Assembly (NCBI RefSeq): GCF_900090195.1
Contig: NZ_LT607803.1
Coordinates: forward strand, 7,528,229 to 7,592,228
DNA: 64,000 bases
DNA from: Variovorax sp. HW608
GTDB lineage: Bacteria > Pseudomonadota > Gammaproteobacteria > Burkholderiales > Burkholderiaceae_C
Reading direction: 5' to 3'
The translations under genes were made by a program, and so were the position numbers. The notes below the pieces were generated by a model that searched no databases, was not told the origin of the DNA, and saw only the letters and a program-made list of their open reading frames with translations. How positions within the stretch are numbered: the first letter of the stretch is position 1; each line of letters opens with the position of its first letter. Below are positions 27,134 to 35,643 of this stretch, piece by piece.

Positions 27134-29011
27134 TTATTTCGCGTCGGCCGCGGCCTGGTTGGCCGGCTTCCACACGGTGCCGATCGACAGGGCCTTGAGC
27201 TTCTTCTTGCTGCCGTACCAGAGATTGACGAGGCCGCGCGAGAAGAACACGGCCGAGAACATCGAGGTGACGATGCCGATGCAATGCACGATCGCGAAGC
27301 CCCGGATCGGGCCGGATCCGAAGGCCAGCAGCGCGATGCCGGCGATCAGGGTGGTCACGTTCGAATCGAGAATCGTGTTCCACGCCCGGTCGTACCCCGC
27401 ATGGATCGCGGCCTGGGGCGACGCGCCGCCGCGCAGTTCCTCGCGGATACGCTCGTTGATCAGCACGTTCGAGTCGATGGCGACGCCGATGGCGAGCGCC
27501 ATGGCCGCGATGCCCGGCAAGGTCAGGGTGGCCTGCAGCATCGACAGGATCGCCACCAGCAGCAGCAGGTTGACCGCCAGCGCGATCGACGAGAACAGGC
27601 CGAACAGCGCGTAGTAGATGCACATGAACACCATGATGGCCAGGAAGCCGTACATCACGCTGTTGAAGCCCTTCTGGATGTTGTCGGCACCCAGGCTCGG
27701 GCCGACGGTCCGTTCCTGGATGATTTCCATCGGGGCCGCCAGCGAGCCGGCGCGCAGCAGCAACGCGAGATCGTTCGCTTCGACGACGTTCATGGCACCG
27801 GAGATCTGGAAGCGGTTGCCCAGCTCGCCGTTGATCGACGGCGCCGTGAGCACTTCGCCGCGGCCCTTTTCGAAGATCAGGATCGCCATGCGCTTGTGCA
27901 TGTTCTCGCGGCTGACATCGCGCATGATGCGGCCGCCCTTGGCGTCCATCGTGAGGTCGACCTTGGGCTGCTGCGTCTGCGAGTCGAAGCCGGTTTGGGC
28001 GTCGGTGAGGTTTTCGCCGGTCACCAGCACCTGCTTCTTGACGATCACGGGACGCCCCGTGCGGTCGAGGAATTTCTCGGAGCCGAACGGCACCGGGCCC
28101 GTGCCCTGCTCGGCGGCCCGCCCTTCGGCGCTCTCGTCGACGAGGCGCATTTCGAGCGTGGCCGTGCGGCCGAGGATGTCCTTGGCCTTGGCGGTGTCCT
28201 GCACGCCCGGCAGCTGGACCACGATGCGGTCCAGGCCCTGCTGCTGGATCACCGGCTCGGACACGCCGAGTTCGTTGATCCGGTTGTGCAGCGTGGTGAT
28301 GTTCTGCTTGAGCGCCGCGTCCTGCAGGCGGCGCGCGGCCTCGGGCTTGATCGAGGCCGTCAGCTTGTAGTCGGCGCCTTCCTGGCTCTGGACCGCAACG
28401 AGGTCGGGGAACTGGTCCTGGAGCAGCGCCTTGCCCGTCTCCAGGCCGGCCGTGTCGCGGAAGCGGACCTCGATGGTCTGGCCGACGCGCGTGACCGAGG
28501 TGCCGCGCACGCCCTTGTCGCGCAGGCCGGTGCGGATGTCGCCCGCGAAGGATTCGGCGCGCTTGTCCATGGCGCCCTGCATGTCGACCTGCAGCAGGAA
28601 GTCGACGCCGCCGCGCAGGTCGAGGCCGAGGTACATCGGGAAGGCGCGCAGCGCGGTCAGCCAGGACGGCGAGCGCGACAGCAGGTTGAGCGCCACCACG
28701 TAGGGCGGATCGCTCGGGTCCGGCACCAGCGCATGCTGCAGCACGTCGCGCGCCTTGAGCTGGTCGTCGGTGTTGGTGAAGCGGGCGCGCACCGAGGTGG
28801 CGTCGAGCGTCAGCAGGTCGGGCGCCAGTCCGGCGGCCTTGAGCGCCTCCCCGACCCGGTTGCGGGTAGCGGCGTCGACCTTGGCCGTCGACTTGGCCGC
28901 CGACACCTGCACCGCAGGCGCTTCGCCGAAGAAATTGGGCAGGGCGTAGACCAGCCCCACGAGCAGCACGATCACGATGATCGCGTACTTCCAAACCGGA
29001 TATCTATTCAT
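27134..29011 (-). CDS. secD: protein translocase subunit SecD
   Basis: 625 residues. N-terminal TM followed by a large periplasmic domain with LDLRGGVDFLLQVDMQGAMD (D1 motif), DRIVVQLPGVQDTAKAKDIL and the SecD/SDF1 part, then six membrane helices with AIGVAIDSNVLINERIREEL, the conserved D/N/R block shared with SecF. With SecF it forms the motor that pulls chains into the periplasm. ATG 29011 lies inside a repeat-derived leader: the short frame 29004-29138 runs from the yajC stop past this start codon, so translation of secD may be coupled through it. Confidence 0.97.
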   Translation of the reverse strand: MNRYPVWKYAIIVIVLLVGLVYALPNFFGEAPAVQVSAAKSTAKVDAATRNRVGEALKAAGLAPDLLTLDATSVRARFTNTDDQLKARDVLQHALVPDPSDPPYVVALNLLSRSPSWLTALRAFPMYLGLDLRGGVDFLLQVDMQGAMDKRAESFAGDIRTGLRDKGVRGTSVTRVGQTIEVRFRDTAGLETGKALLQDQFPDLVAVQSQEGADYKLTASIKPEAARRLQDAALKQNITTLHNRINELGVSEPVIQQQGLDRIVVQLPGVQDTAKAKDILGRTATLEMRLVDESAEGRAAEQGTGPVPFGSEKFLDRTGRPVIVKKQVLVTGENLTDAQTGFDSQTQQPKVDLTMDAKGGRIMRDVSRENMHKRMAILIFEKGRGEVLTAPSINGELGNRFQISGAMNVVEANDLALLLRAGSLAAPMEIIQERTVGPSLGADNIQKGFNSVMYGFLAIMVFMCIYYALFGLFSSIALAVNLLLLVAILSMLQATLTLPGIAAMALAIGVAIDSNVLINERIREELRGGASPQAAIHAGYDRAWNTILDSNVTTLIAGIALLAFGSGPIRGFAIVHCIGIVTSMFSAVFFSRGLVNLWYGSKKKLKALSIGTVWKPANQAAADAK

Positions 29012-29138
29012 GATCTCGGCCGGCGAAGCCCGGCCCGTTGGTGAAACACCGCGGAACCGGCTTGGCCGGGCCGCTGGTGTTGCCCCCCGGAGGGGGGTGC
29101 CCGAGCCACACGAAGTGGGCGAGGCTGGGGGAGAGCAT
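29004..29138 (-). repeat. interspersed repeat forming a 44-codon coupling frame between yajC and secD
   Basis: The copy at about 29051-29137 has the GCGGAACCGG, GGCCGGGCCGCTG, C/G-block hairpin (CCCCCCTCCGGGGGG on the minus strand) and CACTTCGTGTGG core of the family. On the minus strand an ATG overlaps the yajC TAA (TAATG) and opens a 44-codon frame, MLSPSLAHFVWLGHPPPGGN onward, that ends at TAG seven bases after the secD ATG in another frame. No gene product is proposed; the point is the unbroken frame that spans the spacer. Confidence 0.75.
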
Positions 29139-29467
29139 TACTTGATCGCGCCCTTGGGCAGGACCTGGACGACAGCGCTGCGCTGGATCTGGACTTCGAT
29201 GCCCTTGGCGATTTCAATGGTCAGGTATTGCTCGCCGAGCTGGGTGATCTTGCCGAGGATGCCGCCGGCGGTGGCGACTTCGTCGCCCTTGGCGAGGGCC
29301 TCGATCATGGCGCGGGCCTCTTTCTGGCGCTTCATCTGCGGCCGGATCATGACGAAGTACAGCACCACGAACATGAGGAGCAGCGGCAGCATGCTCCCGA
29401 GCGACGACAACATGTCGCCGCCTCCGGCAGCAGGTGCGGTCTGGGCGAAAGCAGAGGAAATGAACAA
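29138..29467 (-). CDS. yajC: YajC, Sec translocase accessory protein (TTG start)
   Basis: 109 residues. A single hydrophobic helix (MLSSLGSMLPLLLMFVVLYF) is followed by VMIRPQMKRQKEARAMIEAL and GDEVATAGGILGKITQLGEQ, the YajC signature. YajC associates with SecDF in the inner membrane. A TTG at 29467 is taken as the start because it gives (L/M)FISSAFAQ, the normal beginning in relatives, and GGAGATTCCC lies just upstream; no ATG is present at that point. Longer in-frame starts would give an unrelated Arg-rich extension. Confidence 0.92.
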   Translation of the reverse strand: MFISSAFAQTAPAAGGGDMLSSLGSMLPLLLMFVVLYFVMIRPQMKRQKEARAMIEALAKGDEVATAGGILGKITQLGEQYLTIEIAKGIEVQIQRSAVVQVLPKGAIK

Positions 29468-29616
29468 GGGAATCTCCAGCAGAGGGAAGAAAACAAGCGC
29501 GCCGGCCTCCCGTCCAACACAGGAGGTCCGCCGGTCCGCGGCGATGCGAACACGCCGCGCAGCGCGGGGCCTGGCCGCGCACGGCATCCGGAATTGTATT
29601 CGGCGGAAACCACCCT

Positions 29617-29633
29617 GGCGGGGTCAACCCGCC
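29617..29633 (-). terminator. GC hairpin after the indolepyruvate oxidoreductase gene
   Basis: GGCGGG (29617-29622) and CCCGCC (29628-29633) pair around five bases. It lies 48 bases downstream of the 29681 stop and upstream of yajC. There is no T-run, so it is at best a pausing or Rho-assisted end; only the stem is seen. Confidence 0.3.
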
Positions 29634-29680
29634 GGGGCGGTCAGGGCTTTGAGGTCGACTGCCGGAACCCGGGGAAACCG

Positions 29681-32600
29681 TCAGGCCGCCGCTCGGGCGG
29701 CAGGCTGCGGATTGCGCCACTTGGCCATCAGGTCGGCCCAGCGGGTGCGGGCGGCGGCCAGGTTGCGTTCCTTCACATGGCCATAGCCGCGGATCTGCTC
29801 GGGCAGGCTCGCGATTTCGACCGCCAGTGCATGGTTGGCGGCGGTCAACCCGGCCAGCACCTCGTCGATGCTCGCCCGGTATTCGCCGATCAGCGCGCGC
29901 TCGGTCTTGCGTTCCTCGGTGCGGCCGAAGACGTCGAGCGCCGTGCCGCGCAGCCCCTTGAGCTTCGCCAGCAGGCGGAAACCGGTCAGCATGGCCGGGC
30001 CGTATTTCTGCTTCTGGAGCTGGCCTTTGGCGTCCTTCTTCGCGACCAGCGGCGGCGCGAGGTGGTAGTTGAGCTTGAAGTCCTTGCCCATCTGCCCCTC
30101 GAACATGCCCTCGATCCGCGCCAGGAAGGCCGGATCGCTCTGCAGGCGCGCGACCTCGTACTCGTCTTTGTAGGCCATCAGCTTGAACAAGTAGCGCGCC
30201 GCCGCCTCGCCGAGGCTGGTCTTGCCCAGCGCCGACTCGGCCTTCTGCACCTTGGCGACGAAGGCCTTGTACTCCGCCGCATAGGCGGCGTTCTGGTAGC
30301 CGGTCAGGAACTCGACGCGGCGCGCAACCAGCGTGTCGACCGAATCGCGCTTCTTGAACTCGACGATCTGGCCAGGCTGCACGTGCTTTTGCACCTCTTG
30401 CGGACGCTCTGCGGCCTGCCGGCCCCACTCGAAGGCCAGCTTGTTGTTATCGACCGCCACGGCGTTGAGTTCGATCGCGCGCATCAGCGAGGCATGCTCG
30501 AGCGGGATCCATCCCTTCTGCCAGGCATAGCCCAGGATCATCGGGTTGACGTAGATGCTGTCGCCCATCAGCGAGGTCGCGGCCGCGTCGGCATCGAAGG
30601 CGCCGACCGCATCGGCGCCGACCGCGCGCGCGATCTCCGCGGCGCAGGCATCCTGCGGGTTCTGCCAGTTGGCGTTGCGCACGAACGCCGCCGTCGGGCT
30701 GCTGTGGCTGTTGAGCGCCACGTGCGTGCGTCCCTCGCGCATGCGCGCCATCGTCTCGGCATTCACGCTGACCAGCGGATCGCAGGCCAGGACCAGGTCG
30801 GCCGCCGCGGTGCCGACGCGCGTGGTGCGGATGTCGTCCTGCGTGTCGCCGATCAGCACGTGGCTCCAGGTCGCGCCGCCCTTCTGGGCGAGGCCGGCCG
30901 CGTCCTGCGTCACGATGCCCTTGCCTTCGATGTGCGCCGCCATGCCGAGCAGCTGTCCGATGGTGATCACGCCGGTGCCGCCGACGCCGGCGACCACCAC
31001 GCCCCAGACGTTGCCGCCGGCAAGCGATGGCAGCGCAGGCTCGGTCAGCGCGCCGAGTTCGGTCGGCGTGGCGCCGCCCTTGCCCTTGGCCTTCTTCTTG
31101 AGCGCTCCGCCTTCCACGGTCACGAAGCTCGGGCAAAAGCCCTTCAGGCAGCTCATGTCCTTGTTGCAGGTGCTCTGGTTGATGGTGCGCTTGCGGCCGA
31201 ATTCGGTCTCCAGCGGCTCGACCGACAGGCAGTTGCTCTGCACGCTGCAATCGCCGCAGCCTTCGCAGACCAGCTCGTTGATGACCACGCGCCGGGCCGG
31301 ATCGACCGCCGTGCCGCGCTTGCGGCGGCGGCGCTTCTCGGTCGCGCAGGTCTGGTCGTAGATGATGGCGGTCGTGCCCTTGATCTCGCGGAACTCGCGC
31401 TGGATCTGGTCGAGTTCGTCGCGGTGCCGCACCTTGACGTTGTCGCCCGGCACGTGCAGGCCCTCGTATTTCTCGGGCTCGTCGGTGACCACCACCACCT
31501 TGGCCGTCCCTTCGGCGTGCAGGCTTTCGGCGATCTGCAGCACCGAATGGCCCTCGGGCCGCTCGCCGACCTGCTGGCCGCCGGTCATCGCGACCGCGTC
31601 GTTGTAGAGGATCTTGTAGGTGATGTTCACGCCGGCCGCGATGCTCTGGCGGATCGCGAGCAGGCCACTGTGGAAGTAGGTGCCGTCGCCGAGGTTGGCG
31701 AAGATGTGCTGCTCGTTCGTGAACGGCTGCTGGCCGACCCATGGCACGCCCTCGCCGCCCATCTGCGTGAAGCCGATGGTCGAGCGGTCCATCCAGGTCG
31801 CCATGAAGTGGCAGCCGATGCCGGCCATCGCGCGCGAGCCTTCGGGCACCACGGTGCTGGTGTTGTGCGGGCAGCCGGAGCAGAACCACGGCTGGCGCAC
31901 CGCATCGGCCGCGCTGACGATCTGCGGCCCGGCCATGGCGCGCTCCTTGGCTTCGAGGATCGCGAGCTGCGCGTCGATGCGCGCGGCCATGTCGGCGCCG
32001 GCGGCCGCGAGGATGCCGGTCTTCTTCAGGCGCTGCGCGATCGCCTTGGCGATCAGCGCCGGGTTCAGGTCGGCGTTGGCGCGCAGCAGCGTGTGCGAGG
32101 TCGGATTGGGCATCGACCATTCGCCGCCCGAGTAGCCCTCGGCCTCGTACACCTCGCCTTCGTCGAACTTGCCGACCACATTGGGGCGGACGTCGCCGCG
32201 CCAGTTGTAGAGCTCTTCCTTGAGCTGGTATTCGATGACCTGGCGCTTCTCCTCGACCACCAGGATTTCCTGCAGGCCGGTGGCGAAGGCGCGGGTGAGC
32301 TGCGCCTCCAGCGGCCAGACGACCGCGACCTTGTGCAGCCGGATGCCGAGCTGGCGGCAGGCCGCATCGTCGAGGCCGAGGTCGATCAGCGCCTGGCGCG
32401 TGTCGTTGAAGGCCTTGCCGCTGGCCATGATGCCGAAGCGGTCGTTCGGGCCTTCGATGACGTTGTGGTTGAGCCGGTTGGCGCGGATATAGGCGAGCGC
32501 GGCGTACCACTTGTAGTGCATCAGGCGCGCTTCCTGTTCCAGCGCATGGTCGGGCCAGCGGATGTGCAGGCCGCCCGGCGGCATCTGGAAATCGGTGGGC

Positions 32601-33304
32601 ATCACGATCTCGACGCGCTCGGGGTCGATCATCGCGGTGGCGCTCGATTCGACGATTTCCTGGATCGTCTTCATGCCCGACCAGATGCCGGCGAAGCGGC
32701 TCATCGCGAACGCATGGATGCCGAGGTCCAGGATTTCCTGCACGTTGGCCGGGAAGAAGACCGGCGTGCCGCAAGCCTTGAAGATGTGGTCGCTCTGGTG
32801 CGCCGCGGTCGAGCTCTTGGAGATGTGGTCGTCGCCGGCCACCGCGATGACGCCGCCCCAGGGCGTGGTGCCGGCCATGTTGGCGTGCTTGAAGACGTCC
32901 GAGCAGCGGTCAACGCCCGGGCCCTTGCCATACCAGATGCCGAAGACGCCGTCGAACCTGTTGGTGCCCGGCGGTGCGAAGCCGAGCTGCTGCGTGCCCC
33001 AGAGCGCGGTGGCCGCGAGTTCCTCGTTCACGCCCGGCTGGAAGACGATGTTCTGCTGCTTGAGGTATTTGCTTGCCTTCCACAGCGCCTGGTCGTAGCC
33101 GCCGAGCGGCGAGCCGCGGTAGCCGCTGATGAAGCCGGCCGTGTTCCTGCCTTGCTGCTGGTCGCGCAGCCGCTGCAGCATCGGCAGCTTGACCAGGGCC
33201 TGGACGCCGCTCATGAAGGCGCGGCCGTAGTCCAGTGAGTATTTGTCGTCCAGCGTGACCGTTTCGAGGGCCTTGCGGATGTGCTCGGGCAGGGGGGCGT
33301 TCAT
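29681..33304 (-). CDS. indolepyruvate ferredoxin oxidoreductase, fused alpha/gamma subunits
   Basis: 1207 residues, a giant single-chain enzyme oxidising aryl/branched 2-oxoacids (from transamination of aromatic amino acids) to acyl-CoA with ferredoxin as acceptor. N-terminal TPP-binding part with GYRGSPLGGYDQAL and GTNRFDGVFGIWYGKGPGVD, middle pyrophosphate block CSGCPHNTSTVVPEG and GIGCHFMATWMDRS, then two cysteine clusters near residues 680-720 (ELVCEGCGDCSVQSNC and CNKDMSCLKGFCPSF) and a C-terminal gamma-like domain VVVAGVGGTGVITIGQLLGM. Divergent from an Lrp regulator at 33474, which is the usual partner. ATG 33304 (MNAPLPEHIRKAL) is the family start. Confidence 0.95.
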   Translation of the reverse strand: MNAPLPEHIRKALETVTLDDKYSLDYGRAFMSGVQALVKLPMLQRLRDQQQGRNTAGFISGYRGSPLGGYDQALWKASKYLKQQNIVFQPGVNEELAATALWGTQQLGFAPPGTNRFDGVFGIWYGKGPGVDRCSDVFKHANMAGTTPWGGVIAVAGDDHISKSSTAAHQSDHIFKACGTPVFFPANVQEILDLGIHAFAMSRFAGIWSGMKTIQEIVESSATAMIDPERVEIVMPTDFQMPPGGLHIRWPDHALEQEARLMHYKWYAALAYIRANRLNHNVIEGPNDRFGIMASGKAFNDTRQALIDLGLDDAACRQLGIRLHKVAVVWPLEAQLTRAFATGLQEILVVEEKRQVIEYQLKEELYNWRGDVRPNVVGKFDEGEVYEAEGYSGGEWSMPNPTSHTLLRANADLNPALIAKAIAQRLKKTGILAAAGADMAARIDAQLAILEAKERAMAGPQIVSAADAVRQPWFCSGCPHNTSTVVPEGSRAMAGIGCHFMATWMDRSTIGFTQMGGEGVPWVGQQPFTNEQHIFANLGDGTYFHSGLLAIRQSIAAGVNITYKILYNDAVAMTGGQQVGERPEGHSVLQIAESLHAEGTAKVVVVTDEPEKYEGLHVPGDNVKVRHRDELDQIQREFREIKGTTAIIYDQTCATEKRRRRKRGTAVDPARRVVINELVCEGCGDCSVQSNCLSVEPLETEFGRKRTINQSTCNKDMSCLKGFCPSFVTVEGGALKKKAKGKGGATPTELGALTEPALPSLAGGNVWGVVVAGVGGTGVITIGQLLGMAAHIEGKGIVTQDAAGLAQKGGATWSHVLIGDTQDDIRTTRVGTAAADLVLACDPLVSVNAETMARMREGRTHVALNSHSSPTAAFVRNANWQNPQDACAAEIARAVGADAVGAFDADAAATSLMGDSIYVNPMILGYAWQKGWIPLEHASLMRAIELNAVAVDNNKLAFEWGRQAAERPQEVQKHVQPGQIVEFKKRDSVDTLVARRVEFLTGYQNAAYAAEYKAFVAKVQKAESALGKTSLGEAAARYLFKLMAYKDEYEVARLQSDPAFLARIEGMFEGQMGKDFKLNYHLAPPLVAKKDAKGQLQKQKYGPAMLTGFRLLAKLKGLRGTALDVFGRTEERKTERALIGEYRASIDEVLAGLTAANHALAVEIASLPEQIRGYGHVKERNLAAARTRWADLMAKWRNPQPAARAAA

Positions 33305-33445
33305 CGTGCTGTCTCCATGGCTTTGCCTTGTGGGCGTGGCTTGCGAGATTTCCGGGTCGGAAACCCCTCGGCCATCGTGTCGCAAAGTGTATGCCTGCCG
33401 TCCCGACAGGTGTTTGCGTTCTTTGCCCATTGCGCAGCCCTTTTC

Positions 33446-33458
33446 GAAAGATTCTTTC
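33446..33458. promoter_or_regulatory. 13-bp palindrome between the oxidoreductase and its Lrp regulator
   Basis: GAAAGA (33446-33451), one T, TCTTTC (33453-33458) is a perfect inverted repeat 15 bases upstream of the Lrp ATG. TTTCGAAA at 33442-33449 overlaps it, and TAAAAT (33459 onward) could be a -10 box for the Lrp gene. The pattern fits an Lrp-type operator serving both divergent genes. Confidence 0.5.
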
Positions 33459-33473
33459 TTAAAATACCGACAA

Positions 33474-33971
33474 ATGGAAAGCATCGATAAGTTCGACCTT
33501 GCAATCCTGCAAGAACTGCAAGCCGACGGCCGGCTGACCAACGCCGAACTTGCGCAGCGCGTCGGCCTGTCGGCCGCACCCTGCTGGCGCCGGGTGCGCG
33601 CGCTCGAGGAAGCCGGCTACATCAAGGGCTACCACGCCGAGATCGACCGCCACAAGATCGGGCTCGGCGTGCTCGCCTTCGTGCGCGTCGACACCGAACG
33701 CACCACGGGCGACCTCACGCGCCGGCTGGAGGACGCGATCCGCAAGCTGCCCGAGGTGATCGCCTGCCACTACATCAGCGGCACCGGCACCTTCGAGCTG
33801 CAGGTGGTGGCGCAGGACCTGGACAGCTTCTCGCGCTTCGCGCTGCAGCACCTCCTGAACCTGCCGAACGTGAAGGACATCCACACCAGCTTCTCGCTCG
33901 GCGAGGTGAAGGCGAGCCATGCGCTGCCGCTCGCGCACCTGGCCCCGAGGACGCTGCGCGGCGCCCCCTAG
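33474..33971 (+). CDS. Lrp/AsnC-family regulator, divergent from indolepyruvate oxidoreductase
   Basis: 165 residues with an N-terminal winged helix MESIDKFDLAILQELQADGR LTNAELAQRVGLSAAPCWRR and a C-terminal RAM domain (VIACHYISGTGTFELQVVAQ with the effector-binding glycine pair). Lrp/AsnC proteins sense amino acids; this one is 169 bases from the oxidoreductase in the opposite direction, the classic arrangement for control of amino-acid catabolism. ATG 33474 gives the standard N-terminus. The next gene (binding protein) starts 34 bases beyond its stop in the same direction and may be co-transcribed. Confidence 0.93.
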   Translation: MESIDKFDLAILQELQADGRLTNAELAQRVGLSAAPCWRRVRALEEAGYIKGYHAEIDRHKIGLGVLAFVRVDTERTTGDLTRRLEDAIRKLPEVIACHYISGTGTFELQVVAQDLDSFSRFALQHLLNLPNVKDIHTSFSLGEVKASHALPLAHLAPRTLRGAP

Positions 33972-34005
33972 AATTGCCGACCACCACCCCGACAAAAGGC
34001 TCACG

Positions 34006-34770
34006 ATGAACCGTCTCCGCCGCGCCCTCCTGCTCTCGTTCGGCCTGCTTGGCGCCGCGCTGGCGCTCCATGCCCAGGCGCAGGACCGCGAACTCACCGT
34101 CGCCTCGAGCGCCACCTATGCGCCCTTCGCCTTCGAGAACAAGGACAAGCAGATCGTCGGCTTCGACATCGACATCATCAATGCCATCGCGAAGCAGCAG
34201 GGCCTCAAGATCAAGGTAGTGAACACGCCCTGGAGCGGCATCTTCGCGGCCCTCAACAACGGCGACGTCGACCTCATCATCTCGGGTGTCACGATCAACG
34301 AGAAGCGCAAGCAGAGCTATGACTTCTCGCCGCCCTATTTCGCCGCCAAGCAGCTGATCGCGGTGCCAAAGAGCAGCAGCGTCACGTCGCTGAAGGACCT
34401 CGCGGGCAAGAAGATCGCGGTGGTCAACGCATCGACCGCCGACGACGTGGTCTCGCGCGAGTTCGGCAAGACCAGCCCGAACCTGCGCCGCTTCGAGAGC
34501 ACGCCGCTGATCATTTCCGAACTGGCCGGCGGCGGCGTCGATGCCGCGGTGGGCGACAACGGCGTGATCGCCTACCGCGTGGCGCAGAACCCCGAACTCA
34601 AGACGGTGGACGACAAGTCGTTCCCGGAGGAAGCCTTCGGCATCGTCGTGAAGAAGGGCGACAAGGCGCTCCAGGACAAGCTCGCGGCCGGCCTGGCAGC
34701 GATCCGCGCCGACGGCAGCTACAGGGCGATCTACAAGAAGTGGTTCGACAAGGACCCGGGCGCCAAGTAG
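34006..34770 (+). CDS. amino-acid ABC transporter periplasmic binding protein
   Basis: 254 residues. Signal peptide ALLLSFGLLGAALALHAQAQ then the type-3 solute-binding fold: LTVASSATYAPFAFENKDKQ, IVGFDIDIINAIAKQQGLKI, NNGDVDLIISGVTINEKRKQ and the late YRAIYKKWF. This is the family for polar/basic amino acids. The permease follows, separated by a strong terminator-like hairpin at 34802-34822. No ATP-binding subunit is found nearby. Confidence 0.94.
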   Translation: MNRLRRALLLSFGLLGAALALHAQAQDRELTVASSATYAPFAFENKDKQIVGFDIDIINAIAKQQGLKIKVVNTPWSGIFAALNNGDVDLIISGVTINEKRKQSYDFSPPYFAAKQLIAVPKSSSVTSLKDLAGKKIAVVNASTADDVVSREFGKTSPNLRRFESTPLIISELAGGGVDAAVGDNGVIAYRVAQNPELKTVDDKSFPEEAFGIVVKKGDKALQDKLAAGLAAIRADGSYRAIYKKWFDKDPGAK

Positions 34771-34801
34771 CCGGCCTCCCGCGCTGACGAAACACACGCA
34801 C

Positions 34802-34822
34802 ACGGCCGCTCAGCGCGGCCGT
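34802..34822 (+). terminator. hairpin between binding-protein and permease genes
   Basis: ACGGCCGC (34802-34809) pairs with GCGGCCGT (34815-34822) around TCAGC, followed by TTTCTCGTT. It sits 32 bases downstream of the binding-protein stop and 32 bases before the permease ATG. This is a good intrinsic terminator or attenuator and would favour excess binding protein over permease. Confidence 0.7.
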
Positions 34823-34853
34823 TTCTCGTTGACTGCTGTAAAGGGAAGGTTCG

Positions 34854-35621
34854 ATGGAACCGATCGTCTGGTTTGGCTGGTTTCGGGCCGACATCCTGCT
34901 CGAATACAAGAGCCTGTTCATCGAAGGCGCCTGGATGACGCTGCGCATGACGGTGGTCTGCGTGCTGCTCGGCGCGACCTGGGGCCTGTGCCTCGCGCTC
35001 GCGCGCCTGGCTCGGCCGCGCCATGCGCCCTGGAGCTGGATGGCGCGCTTCTTCCTGCGCTGGCCGTCGACGGTGTACGTGAGCTTCTTCCGCGGCACGC
35101 CACTCTTCGTGCAGATCCTGCTGATCCACTTCGCGGTGATGCCCCTTTTCATTCATCCGACCACGGGCCTCATCGTGACCGGCGACCTCGCGCGCGAGCT
35201 GAAGCAGGAGCACGGCGCGCTGATCTCGGGCATCGTGGCGCTGACGCTGAACTCGGCCGCCTACATTTCCGAGGTGTTCCGCGCCGGCATCCAGTCGATC
35301 TCGCGCGGGCAGTTCGATGCCGGCCGGTCGCTGGGCTTCACCAGTGCACAGGTGATGCGCTACGTGGTGCTGCCGCAGGCATTCCGCCGCATGCTGCCGC
35401 CTCTCGGCAACAATGCCATCGCACTGCTCAAGGACACCTCGCTGGTGTCGGCGATCGGCCTGGCCGAGCTGGCGTATGCGGCCCGCACCGTGGCCGGCGC
35501 CTACAGCCGCTACTGGGAGCCGTACCTCGCCATTTCGGTGATCTACTGGCTGATGACGCTGGCGCTCACGACCATGCTGCGCCGGCTCGAACACCGGCTC
35601 GCGCGCAGCGACCGCGGCTGA
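34854..35621 (+). CDS. amino-acid ABC transporter permease
   Basis: 255 residues with several membrane helices. The HisM-type core is present: GAWMTLRMTVVCVLLGATWG, VSFFRGTPLFVQILLIHF, the EAA loop EVFRAGIQSISRGQFDAGRS LGFTSAQVMRYVVLPQAFRR and CLIVTG-like linker. The EAA loop binds an ATPase subunit, which is not encoded in the adjacent genes. A likely partner of the binding protein just upstream. Confidence 0.94.
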   Translation: MEPIVWFGWFRADILLEYKSLFIEGAWMTLRMTVVCVLLGATWGLCLALARLARPRHAPWSWMARFFLRWPSTVYVSFFRGTPLFVQILLIHFAVMPLFIHPTTGLIVTGDLARELKQEHGALISGIVALTLNSAAYISEVFRAGIQSISRGQFDAGRSLGFTSAQVMRYVVLPQAFRRMLPPLGNNAIALLKDTSLVSAIGLAELAYAARTVAGAYSRYWEPYLAISVIYWLMTLALTTMLRRLEHRLARSDRG

Positions 35622-35643
35622 GGCCACCTGGGGCTGGTGCGGG

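Noticed and set aside
29228..33238. Plus-strand frame of over 1300 codons
   Set aside because: Shadow of the indolepyruvate oxidoreductase gene; the real gene has clear TPP and Fe-S motifs on the other strand.
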